Shown: positions 1 through 8,893, numbered from the stretch's first letter. The stretch: 53,644 bases of DNA from Alistipes sp. (GCA_017465055.1 JAFTWZ010000028.1:1-53644), one strand, 5' to 3'. Numbers and translations: made by a program. The notes: generated from the sequence alone by a model not told the origin.

Positions 1-380
1 CCAGACATCACACCTCGCAGGTTACTCTGCCACGCCGCGAGAATCGTCAGTAGTTTTTACAGAATATAAAAACAACAGGGAGGCGTCTCACGACGGCTCC
101 CTGCGTTCCAGAAACAAATTCTGTAAAAACTACTAACCCAAACTTAAATAAATGAAGAAACCTAACTACGTTGTCTCGTTGCCAACGTAGCTGTTAGAGT
201 TATTTGCAAAACTCATACCTAAAACGCGTGGCACAACAAAATTATTGCACGATATCGTTAATTAGCGTGATTTTGACCTATTTTTGCCATTTTCGGAGAG
301 TCTCGCTGTCGGTGTGGCTGTTGGCTATGGCAGTTTGTCGGAGAGGTGGGGCGCTCGGTGCTTTAGTGTAATGGGGGCGC
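1..380. other. Gene-free left edge
   Basis: No convincing coding region is visible in this stretch. It holds a large inverted repeat (listed separately) and a short hairpin at 166-190 with arms CTACGTTG and CAACGTAG. No tRNA or rRNA was recognised. The gene to the left of the window cannot be seen. Confidence 0.6.
50..133. repeat. Inverted repeat with nested hairpin
   Basis: Perfect 16-bp arms GTAGTTTTTACAGAAT (50-65) and ATTCTGTAAAAACTAC (118-133) enclose 52 bp. The interior holds a second dyad, CAGGGAG (76-82) with CTCCCTG (97-103). The shape suggests a cruciform, a MITE-like insertion or a strong terminator for a gene beyond the left edge. No second copy was noticed in this window. Confidence 0.6.
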
Positions 381-605
381 TATGGGGTAGTGTGTGTTAC
401 TATGGGATAAAATGGGATAAAATGTGTTAATATGTGTTACGATGGGGTAGTATGGGTTAAAATGTGTTACTATGTGTTAAAATGTGTTACTATGGCTAAA
501 TGCTTACCGCACAGCCACTATCATTATAGTAGCCCATCGAAACTCATAGTAACCCATAGAAACCCACAAAGTCGCCACCCACAGAGTCTCCACCCACAGA
601 GTCAC
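381..605. repeat. Decameric (10-bp) repeat array with an inverted half
   Basis: From 381 to 500 there are twelve consecutive 10-bp units of the form (A/T)ATG(G/T)G(T/A)TA(A/C/G). From about 527 to 605 similar decamers occur in the opposite orientation (ATAGTAACCC-like, drifting to CACCCACAGA). The period is close to one helical turn. Similar decamers recur at about 28,472-28,512 and 32,512-32,560. The function is not known. Confidence 0.75.
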
Positions 606-628
606 CACAATCGTGCGTAATGCGTAAC

Positions 629-670
629 AAAAAAAGCTGGGGGCATCTAATCAACATTAGACGCCCCCAG
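629..670 (-). terminator. Rho-independent terminator of folC
   Basis: Arms 637-651 and 656-670 (CTGGGGGC...GCCCCCAG) form a strong hairpin. On the minus strand it is followed by a run of seven T, placed 19 bp after the folC stop codon. Confidence 0.85.
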
Positions 671-688
671 TTTATTATCTGCCCTCCT

Positions 689-2008
689 CTAATCGAGGCC
701 AATCTTTGTGGCTATCTCCGCGACCTCGGCGATGACAAAGTTGCTGCCACCTATAAATATGGTATCTGTAGCGAGTGCCAGGCTACGTGCGCGAGCTATG
801 GCCTCGCCAACCGTCGAGGCGCACTCGAAGTCGAGACCGAGCGTTGTGGCTACGGCGGCGATATCCTCGACACAGCGCGCGCGGTCTACAGAGGCGCGAG
901 TGAAGATATAGTGTATCTTCTTGGGCAGCAGCCTAAGTATAGCCTCGAGATCCTTATCCTTCGCAAAGCCCATAACGGCGAATATACGGTCGGTATCGAG
1001 TGCCTCGAGCTGCGCGGCGACATACCTTATGCCGTCGGCGTTGTGGCCTGTATCGCAGACGGTATAAGGCTCCGAGGCGATAACCTGCCAGCGGCCCATA
1101 AGTGAGGTGTTGGCCGCGGTGCGTGCCAGGCCCTCGCGGAAGGCGCGGCGCGAGATGGTCAGTGGCGTAAGCTCGGCGAGGTAGTCGGCCGCAGCGCACG
1201 CCGTGATGATGTTGTGGCGCTGGTAGTCGCCCAGCAGGTCGATGTCGAGCTCGAAGGTGCGGCTGTCGCGTGTGCGCTCGACGCTGAAGTGCTGATTCTC
1301 GTTGTCGAAGTGCTCGATGCCGTGCAGCAGGAACTCATCCTCGGCATATATCACGCGCGAGTGAAGCTCCGCAGCGCGCGACTCGAAGATGTGGTTGTAG
1401 CCCTCGCTGCGCTGGCCCACGACTACGGGGATGCTCTTCTTTATGATGCCAGCCTTCTCCGAGGCTATCTTCTCGATGGTGTCGCCGAGGTACTCGGTAT
1501 GCTCCATCGCCACGTTGGTGACCACGCTCAGCAGCGGCGTGATGATGTTCGTGGCATCGAGCCTACCGCCGAGGCCTGTCTCTATAACGGCCACCTCGAC
1601 ATCGCTCTGGTCGAAGTAGTCGAAGGCCATAGCTGCGGTCATCTCGAAGAACGAGAGGTCGAGCTGCTGCATCTTCTCGCGATGCTTATCTACGAAGTTG
1701 ACGACCTTCTGTTTGGGTATCATCTCGCCATCGACGCGTATACGCTCGCGGAAGTCCACAAGGTGTGGCGAGGTGAAGAGTCCTGTGCGGTAGCCTGCCT
1801 CGCGGAGTATCGAGGCGAGCATATGCGAAACCGAGCCCTTGCCGTTGGTACCTGCAACGTGTATGGTGTAGAAGTTACGTTGGGGGTTGCCGATATGTCC
1901 GCAGAAGGCCGCTATGCGCTCTAATCCTGGCTTGTAAGCATCGCCGCCAACACGCTGGAACGATGGCATCGCCGTAAATAGAAACTCGAGAGTCTGTGTG
2001 TAGTTCAT
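689..2008 (-). CDS. folC: Bifunctional folylpolyglutamate synthase / dihydrofolate synthase
   Basis: This cytosolic Mur-ligase-family enzyme adds glutamate to dihydropteroate and to reduced folates using ATP. The 439-residue product has the family P-loop GTNGKGS near residue 54, followed by HMLASIL, an ETGLGGRLDATN block, KAGIIK, and a C-terminal CDTGHNADG block typical of the ligase C-domain. The length fits FolC. The gene lies 28 bp downstream of lnt with no terminator between them, so the two are probably co-transcribed. A strong terminator follows it. Whether it has both activities or mainly one cannot be decided from the sequence. Confidence 0.93.
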   Translation of the reverse strand: MNYTQTLEFLFTAMPSFQRVGGDAYKPGLERIAAFCGHIGNPQRNFYTIHVAGTNGKGSVSHMLASILREAGYRTGLFTSPHLVDFRERIRVDGEMIPKQKVVNFVDKHREKMQQLDLSFFEMTAAMAFDYFDQSDVEVAVIETGLGGRLDATNIITPLLSVVTNVAMEHTEYLGDTIEKIASEKAGIIKKSIPVVVGQRSEGYNHIFESRAAELHSRVIYAEDEFLLHGIEHFDNENQHFSVERTRDSRTFELDIDLLGDYQRHNIITACAAADYLAELTPLTISRRAFREGLARTAANTSLMGRWQVIASEPYTVCDTGHNADGIRYVAAQLEALDTDRIFAVMGFAKDKDLEAILRLLPKKIHYIFTRASVDRARCVEDIAAVATTLGLDFECASTVGEAIARARSLALATDTIFIGGSNFVIAEVAEIATKIGLD

Positions 2009-2036
2009 AGTGATGAGGTATATGTTTTCGTTTCGA

Positions 2037-3626
2037 TTAATCTACTAAGTAGTTACGCTTGCGCACGCGATATGCCACGTAGTATAGCGCGGCTAATACC
2101 GCCACTAACGTCGCCGTGCGCGCTATCCAGTCGCCGTAGAGCGTATATATGGTCTTCTCGCTACGTAGCTCGAGCTGGGCGCTAAGCACACCCTCCTCGT
2201 CCCACTCCAAGCGGTCGCCGATGACAGCTCCTGTGGGCGATATAAATCCCGAGATACCCGTATTTGCCGAGCGAGCTATGGCGCGACGTGTCTCTATGGC
2301 GCGCAGGCGACAGAAGTCGAAGAGTCGGCGGTGACCAGGGGTGTCGCCCCACCAGCCATCGTTAGATATGAGCGCCATAACCTCGGCACCGTTGCGCGCG
2401 AAGCCTGCAAAGTAGCTACCGTAGAGGCCCTCGTAGCAGATTGATGGGCCTATGGCTACGCCGTTGCTGTGAAATAGTGTGTGCTCGCGTCCCCAGCCGA
2501 GCTGTCCCGAGACGCCACCGAGGTCCACCTCGAAGAGGTCGAATAGGCTCTTCAGCGGCACGGCCTCGACGCCTATAACCAACTTGCCCTTGTGGTAGAT
2601 ATCCTCCACGTGGCCCTCGCTGTCGACCGCAAGGGCGCTGTTGTACTGGTCGTACCAGCCATAGTTAGGGTAGTGGTGGGCGGTATCCGTCGTCTGGTTA
2701 TCGCCGTAGCGTACTATGGTCGAAGCTCCCGTTATCAGCTTTGTACCGCTTAGGTTGTCGCCAAAGAGTGCCTTGAGCTCGGGGGCGATAAAGTCGAGGC
2801 GAGACTCGTCTATCGAGCCGATGGTGGGTATGTAGGCTAAGGCCGACTCGGGCATCAGCACATAGTCGGCATCGTCGGGCACATCGGCCATAAGCCTCTT
2901 GACGTCCTCGCGTGGGTCGAACTTGCTTGCGGCGATGCGCTCCTCCTCGTAGCAGGGCACGTTGGGCTGCACGACGCTTATCTGCGTACTCTTGTCCGAG
3001 GGTGTGTAGCTCGCAAGTAGCGCAACAGAGAGGGCTATGGGCAGTAGTACTATTGCCGCGGCGCGTACTATGGCGGTGGTTGTGCGCTGCCTGAGTATCT
3101 CGAAGATTGCTATATTGGAGCATAGCGCCCAGAGCGTACCGCCGAATATGCCAGTGTACTCATACCACTGCACGGCCCAGCAGTCGCCCGAGAAGCCGTG
3201 GCCGAGGAGCAACCAGGGGAAGGTCATCACGTCGGCAGAGTTGTAGGCCCACTCCGTAGCTATCCATATGGTTGCCAGCAGCGTGTATGCCAATGCGCGA
3301 GGTGCGCGCTTCGAGGTGTAGTGATAGGCCATAAAGGCGCAGAGGTTGTAGAACGTGCCCACGATAGCCGCCGTAATAGGGCCTATGGGCGTAGCTATCC
3401 ATACCCACCATATCGTCGCGGCGTTCCAGAGCAGGAAGGCGATGGCCGCATAGAGGCACATACGCCACCAGTCGCGCGTCGAGTCCGAGAGGTTCTCGCT
3501 GATGATAAGCAGGGGTACGAGGGCTACTAAAAGCGTAAGTCCAGTGATGCCAAGCCAGCCCGCCGAGAGCAGGGCTACGCTGCATATGACAAGCAGCATA
3601 TGGTGCTGCCAAGAGTTCTGTTTCAT
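2037..3626 (-). CDS. lnt: Apolipoprotein N-acyltransferase
   Basis: Lnt is an inner-membrane enzyme that N-acylates the lipid-modified cysteine of lipoproteins. About 529 residues: several N-terminal membrane helices (residues ~8-200), then a nitrilase-type domain with MPESALAY (first catalytic Glu region), the HKGKLVIGVEAVP block carrying the catalytic Lys, and SICYEGLYG carrying the catalytic Cys, and a C-terminal membrane helix. An upstream in-frame ATG at 3665 was rejected because the promoter -7 box (3650-3657) lies between it and the ATG at 3626, so transcripts should start downstream of 3665. The many lipoprotein genes nearby are plausible substrates of the same maturation pathway. Confidence 0.92.
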   Translation of the reverse strand: MKQNSWQHHMLLVICSVALLSAGWLGITGLTLLVALVPLLIISENLSDSTRDWWRMCLYAAIAFLLWNAATIWWVWIATPIGPITAAIVGTFYNLCAFMAYHYTSKRAPRALAYTLLATIWIATEWAYNSADVMTFPWLLLGHGFSGDCWAVQWYEYTGIFGGTLWALCSNIAIFEILRQRTTTAIVRAAAIVLLPIALSVALLASYTPSDKSTQISVVQPNVPCYEEERIAASKFDPREDVKRLMADVPDDADYVLMPESALAYIPTIGSIDESRLDFIAPELKALFGDNLSGTKLITGASTIVRYGDNQTTDTAHHYPNYGWYDQYNSALAVDSEGHVEDIYHKGKLVIGVEAVPLKSLFDLFEVDLGGVSGQLGWGREHTLFHSNGVAIGPSICYEGLYGSYFAGFARNGAEVMALISNDGWWGDTPGHRRLFDFCRLRAIETRRAIARSANTGISGFISPTGAVIGDRLEWDEEGVLSAQLELRSEKTIYTLYGDWIARTATLVAVLAALYYVAYRVRKRNYLVD

Positions 3627-3649
3627 TGTTGTGCGATCTAATATCGTTG

Positions 3650-3657
3650 CAAAATTA
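3650..3657 (-). promoter_or_regulatory. Promoter -7 box of lnt-folC
   Basis: TAATTTTG on the minus strand matches the Bacteroidetes TAnnTTTG consensus, 24 nt upstream of the chosen lnt ATG. The predicted start of transcription is near 3643, which rules out the upstream ATG at 3665. Confidence 0.6.
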
Positions 3658-3717
3658 GTAAACATTATATAAATATCAACCCATCGGCGAGTTTTTAGAG
3701 GCGAATATCTCTACAAA

Positions 3718-3749
3718 TTTGGAGTATGTATATATTTTACGTACCTTTG
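3718..3749 (+). promoter_or_regulatory. Promoter of the acyltransferase gene
   Basis: TTTG at 3718-3721, exactly 20 nt, then TACCTTTG at 3742-3749: a near-perfect Bacteroidetes promoter. The leader to the annotated start at 3818 is about 60 nt and contains a possible 31-codon reading frame (3756-3851). Confidence 0.7.
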
Positions 3750-3817
3750 CCGATTATGAATTATGGCGTCGTAAGTCTCTATGATGCCGAAGATAGAGAA
3801 CTGATAAACGAGTACGG

Positions 3818-4783
3818 ATGGGTAGCAACAAGGATAGAGGGCCAAAGCTGAGGTGGTATCAGCGTATTGCGCTTGAGGTGCTGTGGGCCATAAGTTGGCT
3901 CATAGGTCGTGCGCCACGCTGGTTTCAGTTCCGACTGCTCGCCCCGATCTTGGCCTTGCTGCTGCGCCTGGTGCGTTACCGCCGAGGCGTTGTGTTGTCA
4001 AACCTGAAGCACTCGTTCCCAGAGCGGAGTGACAAGGAGATTAGGGCTATTATGCGAGCCTTCTACCATACGCTCGGCGAGGTGTTTGTAGGCACTATGG
4101 CGCTGGCAGGTGCTAAGAGCGAGCATAATGGCGACCTTATAGAGTGGGTCGATTACAAGGCCCATATTGAGCGTAACAGGGGGCGCGATTGGGTGGCCTT
4201 AGCCTCGCACTTCGGCTGCTGGGAGTACTACCCGCTGTGGTGCTGGCTCGATACCGAGTGCCATTTTATGAGTGTCTACCATCCGCTTAAGAGCGATATA
4301 TTTGAGCACTTCTACTGCCGTATGCGTAGGTTTGCACCCAATATTACCACGGTGCCTATGGCCGAGACGGTGCGCTTCTATCTGAAGAACCGCACGTCGG
4401 AGCGCACCACGGTGCTGGGCCTTATCTCGGATCAGAGCCCTCGCCTTACGGCCGACAGCCAGTGGATTGACTTCCTCGGCCAGAAGACCTCGTTTATCGA
4501 GGGTGGCGCGCGCATAGCCAAGAAGTTCTCAGTGCCGGCTTACTTCGTCGATGCCGAGCGTATGGCACCAGGTAGGTATAGGGCACGATTTATAGAGATT
4601 TATGATGGACAGGAGGAGATTCCCGAGGGTGAGATAGTCCGCCGCTACGCCGAGGCGCTGGAGCGTATGGTGCGCCGCGCGCCCGAGTTGTGGCTATGGT
4701 CGCATAAGCGCTGGAAGCATACGCCCGAGAAGCAGCGTAAGAAGTACGGCAGGTCGACACTCGACGTAGAGAGTGGGGAGTAG
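3818..4783 (+). CDS. Lysophospholipid acyltransferase, lipid A biosynthesis (LpxL/HtrB) family
   Basis: A peripheral inner-membrane enzyme expected to add a secondary acyl chain during lipid A assembly. The 321-residue protein has a hydrophobic N-terminal segment (residues ~14-50), the family sequence VVLSNLKHSFPERSDKEI, and the HX4(D/E) catalytic motif as ASHFGCWEYYPL. Length and motif order fit LpxL-type acyltransferases of Bacteroidales. The start has no clear Shine-Dalgarno, which is usual for this phylum. A Stealth-family gene follows after 32 bp, so both are probably on one transcript concerned with surface glycolipids. Confidence 0.85.
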   Translation: MGSNKDRGPKLRWYQRIALEVLWAISWLIGRAPRWFQFRLLAPILALLLRLVRYRRGVVLSNLKHSFPERSDKEIRAIMRAFYHTLGEVFVGTMALAGAKSEHNGDLIEWVDYKAHIERNRGRDWVALASHFGCWEYYPLWCWLDTECHFMSVYHPLKSDIFEHFYCRMRRFAPNITTVPMAETVRFYLKNRTSERTTVLGLISDQSPRLTADSQWIDFLGQKTSFIEGGARIAKKFSVPAYFVDAERMAPGRYRARFIEIYDGQEEIPEGEIVRRYAEALERMVRRAPELWLWSHKRWKHTPEKQRKKYGRSTLDVESGE

Positions 4784-4815
4784 CCTCTAATGTAAATTAG
4801 TGAAAAGTAGAGACG

Positions 4816-5694
4816 ATGGATATTGTAATAACATTTGTTAACGGTCTTGACCCTGTTTGGCAGAGGGAGTACGAGGAGTATACCAATACGCCAATTTTAG
4901 AGAAGCGTTTCCGCGACTGGGGAACGCTCAAGTACCTATTCCGCGGTATAGCTAAGAATATGCCCTTTATTCGCAAGGTGCACTTGGTGGTGTCGGGCGA
5001 GAGTCAAGTGCCTGAGTGGGTTAACCGCGACGAGGTTAACGTGGTGCTGCATAGGGATATAATCCCTAAACAGCTACTGCCTACGTTCAATTGTAACCCT
5101 ATAGAGATGCACCTCCATAATATCGAGGGGCTGGATGAGCAGTATCTATATTTCAACGATGATATATTCCCCCTCTTGCCTTGCAAGCCTACCGACTTCT
5201 TCCGCGATGGCAAGGGAGTTATACGTATGAGTCGTCACCTCTTTGTCTTCGATATGTTTAAGCAGATATGTCGCAACTCTAATCGTGTGGCATACGAGGC
5301 ATTGGGGCTGCGTCCGTCGCTCTTGTTCCTACGCCCGCAGCACGTCTGTACTCCGATGCTACGCAGCGAGGTGCAGGCTGTCTACAATGCGTCGAAAGAT
5401 GTGATATTGGCTTCGATGACAACGACACGTACTGGTAAGAACCTCAATCAGTATCTCTTCTTGGACTATATGTACCTCAAAGGTAAGATTATCAACGAGC
5501 GATTGTCCAAGAAGCACCTCTCGGTGGGTGTTGTGTCGGCAAACAAGTTGCGCCAAGCTATCGAGCAGCCTACGCATAAGCTGATATGTATCAACGATGT
5601 GCAGCTTAGCGAGGAGCGTTACGCGGAATTGCGCGCCGCGTTATTGGAGGCATTCGAGCACCGCTTGCCCGAGAAATCGAAGTATGAGATATAG
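4816..5694 (+). CDS. Stealth-family sugar-phosphate transferase
   Basis: Stealth proteins transfer a hexose-1-phosphate or similar group from a nucleotide sugar to a surface polysaccharide. In the 292-residue product all diagnostic blocks are visible: MDIVITFVNGLDPVW (CR1-like), FRDWGTLKYLFRGI with KVHLVVSGE (CR2), LPTFNCNPIEMHLH, and YFNDDIFPL (CR3-like acidic site). It starts 32 bp after the acyltransferase and is followed by a very strong terminator. The acceptor and donor cannot be inferred. The LicD/CDP cluster facing it across the terminator suggests a shared theme of phosphodiester-linked glycan modification. Confidence 0.85.
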   Translation: MDIVITFVNGLDPVWQREYEEYTNTPILEKRFRDWGTLKYLFRGIAKNMPFIRKVHLVVSGESQVPEWVNRDEVNVVLHRDIIPKQLLPTFNCNPIEMHLHNIEGLDEQYLYFNDDIFPLLPCKPTDFFRDGKGVIRMSRHLFVFDMFKQICRNSNRVAYEALGLRPSLLFLRPQHVCTPMLRSEVQAVYNASKDVILASMTTTRTGKNLNQYLFLDYMYLKGKIINERLSKKHLSVGVVSANKLRQAIEQPTHKLICINDVQLSEERYAELRAALLEAFEHRLPEKSKYEI

Positions 5695-5739
5695 AACAGC
5701 TAAGGAGTCGTGGAGTAAGATAGGCAATAGTGGCCTAAC

Positions 5740-5781
5740 AATAGGGGTTGACTAATGAGAAAAGATTAGTCAACTCCTATT
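5740..5781. terminator. Bidirectional terminator
   Basis: Perfect 17-bp arms (5740-5756 and 5765-5781, AATAGGGGTTGACTAAT and its complement) with an 8-nt loop lie between two converging transcription units. It can serve both the Stealth gene and the minus-strand glycosyltransferase operon. Confidence 0.85.
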
Positions 5782-5861
5782 TCGTTTAAGGCCTGCTCGG
5801 AGCTTCAGTGAGGCTCTATAGATTAGCGACTCAAAATCTTACTTGGCTAATTGGTGTCGAC

Positions 5862-6800
5862 TCACTTAAATAGCGCGATAAGCTTTGTGGCTATCTGTGC
5901 AACAATCCACACATCGGCCCTGCCACGAATCTTAGCGCGACGGATGGCCTCGGCCAGCCACGGGTAGTTGTCGAAGAGGTCGAGGTTGTAGAGTATAGAG
6001 TACCAACCTGCCTGAATAACTATATCGTCTAAGATAGCGGCTACGGGGTTCTTCTCCTGAGGTATGTCGCGGTACTTCTCGTAGAGGTCTATAAAGTTGA
6101 GCGCATACTCGCGCTTACGCTTCTTGCGCTGCTGCTTAGTCAGAGCGTTGGGATTACCCTTACGGTAGTGATATAGGCACTCTTCGAGGTGTGCGATGCT
6201 CTTCGAGTAGCCGACAAGTTGCGACATTAGGTAGCAATCCTCGGCATAGCCATATTGTGGTGTGTAGATGGTGTTGTCGGTATATAGCGAGTGGCGCACA
6301 CACTTGTTCCATACGCTGGCATAGGAGCGGTGGTTGTACATATTGCGTACATACTCGCGCTGTGCGTTGGCGTCGTAGTCGCGCTCGTGCTTGACCTTAG
6401 TGCGCGTGGGATACTCCTTGTAGAAGTCGAAATATACGATGTCGGCATCGGTTTGGGCTATCTTCTCGGCAATCTTCGCTATGGCATCCTCGGCAAGCCA
6501 GTCGTCCGAATCGGCGTGGTAGATATAGTCGCCCGTAGCGTGGTCTAAGCCCGTACGTCGTGCTGCAGGCAGACCAGCGTTAGCCTTGTGTACTATCTTA
6601 ATCTGAGGCTTTAGGTGGCTATATTTACGCTCGATGAGCTCTTCGAGAAGCTCTACCGAGCGATCCTTAGTGCCGTCGTTGACGAAGATAAACTCGATGT
6701 GGGGGTAGCGCTGCGACAGTAGCGTCTCGGCGAAGTTGACAATGTAGGGCTCTACGCCATACATCGGGGCGATTACTGATATGGTTATCGGTGACTTCAT
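5862..6800 (-). CDS. Family 2 glycosyltransferase
   Basis: A GT-A-fold enzyme that transfers a sugar from a nucleotide donor, probably at the inner face of the membrane. The 312-residue protein opens with ITISVIAPMYGVEPYI, then FIFVNDGTKDRS and the metal-binding DxD region YHADSDDWLAEDA, as in GT2 enzymes of polysaccharide loci. It is the last gene of the minus-strand LicD operon, 33 bp after the SDR gene. The acceptor is unknown; the context suggests LPS or a capsule-like glycan. Confidence 0.88.
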   Translation of the reverse strand: MKSPITISVIAPMYGVEPYIVNFAETLLSQRYPHIEFIFVNDGTKDRSVELLEELIERKYSHLKPQIKIVHKANAGLPAARRTGLDHATGDYIYHADSDDWLAEDAIAKIAEKIAQTDADIVYFDFYKEYPTRTKVKHERDYDANAQREYVRNMYNHRSYASVWNKCVRHSLYTDNTIYTPQYGYAEDCYLMSQLVGYSKSIAHLEECLYHYRKGNPNALTKQQRKKRKREYALNFIDLYEKYRDIPQEKNPVAAILDDIVIQAGWYSILYNLDLFDNYPWLAEAIRRAKIRGRADVWIVAQIATKLIALFK

Positions 6801-6833
6801 ATATTCGTTATCCAGCTATTTTGGGTGTAGGGC

Positions 6834-7553
6834 CTATTTAAAGCAGTATCCGCCACTTACCTCTATGACCGAGCCATTGACAAAGGAGTTGTTGATGCAG
6901 AAACGCACGGCGTCGGCAACCTCCTCGGGCAAGGCAAAGCGCTTTGTGGCACTCTTGGCATAGATATTTTGGCGTATCTGCTCGGGCTTTGCCGCCTGCC
7001 ACTCGGTCTCGACAAAGCCTGGGGCTATGGCATTTACCGTCGTGCCCGTAGCCTCGAAGCACTTGACAAGGTTGAGAGCTAAGGCGTGGACGGCGCTCTT
7101 CGATACGCCATAGGCAAGCGATGTGCCGTGGGGGTGTATGCCCATAAGTGAGCCGATAAATATTATGCGGCTGTCGTGCGGTATAAGGTCGAAAAGATCG
7201 CGGATAAGGTAGAGGCTACTGTTTAGGTTTACCTGCATCGTGCGCTCCCACGCCTCGTCGGTAATCTCCGTAAGCGAGCAGCGTAGCGTGGTGCCTGCAT
7301 TGCACACTATGCAGTCGATATGACCTTTCGGGCGCATAGCCTCGGCAAAGCTGCGCATCGCCACCTTGTCCGACTGGTCGGCGCGTAGCACCTCGAAATT
7401 TGCTGATAGCGCAGCAAGCTCCTCGCGGCACTTTGCGGCCGAGGTCTCGTCGTTGGCGTACGTCGCAGTTACGAAGTAACCCTCGCGAAGTAGCATCTTG
7501 GCAATGGCAAGGCCTATACCCTTAGTGCCTCCCGTTACAATGGCATTTTTCAT
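6834..7553 (-). CDS. SDR-family oxidoreductase
   Basis: An NAD(P)-dependent reductase or dehydrogenase of 239 residues. It has the Rossmann motif TGGTKGIGLAIA at residues 7-18, the CNAGTT block, the catalytic Ser in IIFIGSLMG, and YGVSKSAVHA (YxxxK). It resembles FabG in sequence, but its stop-start overlap with the cytidylyltransferase-oxidoreductase gene (4 nt) and its place in a LicD operon argue for making a polyol or modified sugar that is then activated as a CDP derivative. That role is an inference. Confidence 0.85.
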   Translation of the reverse strand: MKNAIVTGGTKGIGLAIAKMLLREGYFVTATYANDETSAAKCREELAALSANFEVLRADQSDKVAMRSFAEAMRPKGHIDCIVCNAGTTLRCSLTEITDEAWERTMQVNLNSSLYLIRDLFDLIPHDSRIIFIGSLMGIHPHGTSLAYGVSKSAVHALALNLVKCFEATGTTVNAIAPGFVETEWQAAKPEQIRQNIYAKSATKRFALPEEVADAVRFCINNSFVNGSVIEVSGGYCFK

Positions 7554-8893
7554 ATCGTGAATATGTTTTGGCGCTCGGCAAATTGCTGCATAATGCGAGC
7601 CATCGTTATACTCATCTTAGGCGTCATACGTGCCGAGGTGCGGCGGTTGACGATGCACGACACAAACTCCTGAATCTCGTACCTCAGGCCTGGCTCATCC
7701 CACTTGTAGAAGTACTTCTTGTTGCGATTTTGGTCCTCGTATCGAAGTTCGAAGTAGTCGGTCTTCCACCAGGGCGAGGGTACGTAGGCATAGCCCTGCG
7801 TGCCCGAGATTACGAGGTTGCCCTCGGTCTTGACGCCCAAGCCAAGCTGGAACGAGGCTACGGCATTGTGATAGCGTATGATGCCGCGCGTGTAGACATC
7901 CACGCTGTTGTCATTAAGGCGGCTATATATGTTTATGTTCTCATACTCCGTGCCGAGTAGCTTGAGGATGGGGAGTAGTGGGTAGGAGCCCATCTCAAAC
8001 ATCGAGCCTCCAGCCTCGTTGGGGTCCAACTCGCGACGGAGCTTATCTTCGCCCCAAAGTTTCGACTCCGAGGCATCGATGCCCACCACGTCGCCAATAA
8101 GACCGCTCTTGATGAGCGAGATTAGGTGGTTGAAGGCTGGGCAGAAGGCTGTTTTGTTGGCCTCGAGGAGTATAAGACCTCGGCCCTCGGCTATCGCGTA
8201 CAGCTCCTCGGCCTGGTCAGCGTTGAGCACCATAGGTGTCTCGCAGAGCACGTGGCGACCACGCTCTAAGGCATATTTGGCCTGTGCATAGTGCTGAAGA
8301 TGTGGTGTGGCGATATATACAGCATCGGACTTGTCTACAAGAGCCTCGAAGCTGTCGCATACGAGACTGCTATCGGGCGTAAGTGCCTCGGCTGCTGTGC
8401 GGCAAGTGTCGTACAAGGCGCATAGATGTGCTGCATCGACTCGCGATACTTCGCTGACAAAACGCTTGGCAATGCGTCCGCAGCCTACGACGCCGATGTT
8501 TATGACCACCTCGCTCTCGGCGCGTAGCATCGTCGACGACACCCCCTCGGTGCGGGGCAGGTAGGCCACTTCGCAATACTCCTTCAGGTAGTCGAACTTA
8601 CCCTCCCAGTCGGAGCCTATCGCGAAGATGTCGACATCGTACTTGATTATGTCGTCAATCTTTTGACCCACGTAGTCCTCGATGATAATCTTGTCGGCTA
8701 TGCCCGTGGCGCGTATCGCCTCAACGCGCTCGAGAACATTGTCGCGCACGTTGAGCTTGCCGCGCTCGCGGTCGAAGCTGTCGTTGGTAACGCCCACGAT
8801 AAGGTAGTCGCCTAAGGCCTTAGCGCGGCGTAGGAGGTTGAGATGACCCTCGTGGAGAAGGTCGTATGTTCCGTATGTTATTACCCTTTTCAT
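7550..8893 (-). CDS. Cytidylyltransferase / Gfo-Idh-MocA oxidoreductase fusion
   Basis: A 447-residue two-domain protein. Residues 1-132 are a glycerol-3-phosphate cytidylyltransferase-like domain: YGTYDLLHEGHLNLLRRAK with the HxGH nucleotide-binding motif, and RTEGVSSTMLR near the end. From about residue 133 a Rossmann domain begins (INIGVVGCGRIAKRF), followed by YIATPHLQHY and CETPMVLN, as in Gfo/Idh/MocA dehydrogenases. The likely chemistry is formation or modification of a polyol phosphate and its activation with CTP. It overlaps the genes on both sides by 4 nt, so translation is probably coupled. The exact product (CDP-glycerol, CDP-ribitol or another) is not determinable here. Confidence 0.88.
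   Translation of the reverse strand: MKRVITYGTYDLLHEGHLNLLRRAKALGDYLIVGVTNDSFDRERGKLNVRDNVLERVEAIRATGIADKIIIEDYVGQKIDDIIKYDVDIFAIGSDWEGKFDYLKEYCEVAYLPRTEGVSSTMLRAESEVVINIGVVGCGRIAKRFVSEVSRVDAAHLCALYDTCRTAAEALTPDSSLVCDSFEALVDKSDAVYIATPHLQHYAQAKYALERGRHVLCETPMVLNADQAEELYAIAEGRGLILLEANKTAFCPAFNHLISLIKSGLIGDVVGIDASESKLWGEDKLRRELDPNEAGGSMFEMGSYPLLPILKLLGTEYENINIYSRLNDNSVDVYTRGIIRYHNAVASFQLGLGVKTEGNLVISGTQGYAYVPSPWWKTDYFELRYEDQNRNKKYFYKWDEPGLRYEIQEFVSCIVNRRTSARMTPKMSITMARIMQQFAERQNIFTI

Noticed and set aside
381-500. Decamer array considered as a CRISPR
   Set aside because: Units are 10 bp and contiguous, with no spacers and no cas genes nearby.
432-620. A small plus-strand frame in the decamer array
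   Set aside because: It is simply the repeat translated, with periodic residues and no support.
1214-1924. A 236-codon plus-strand frame
   Set aside because: Antisense to folC, whose motifs are complete. It is a shadow frame.
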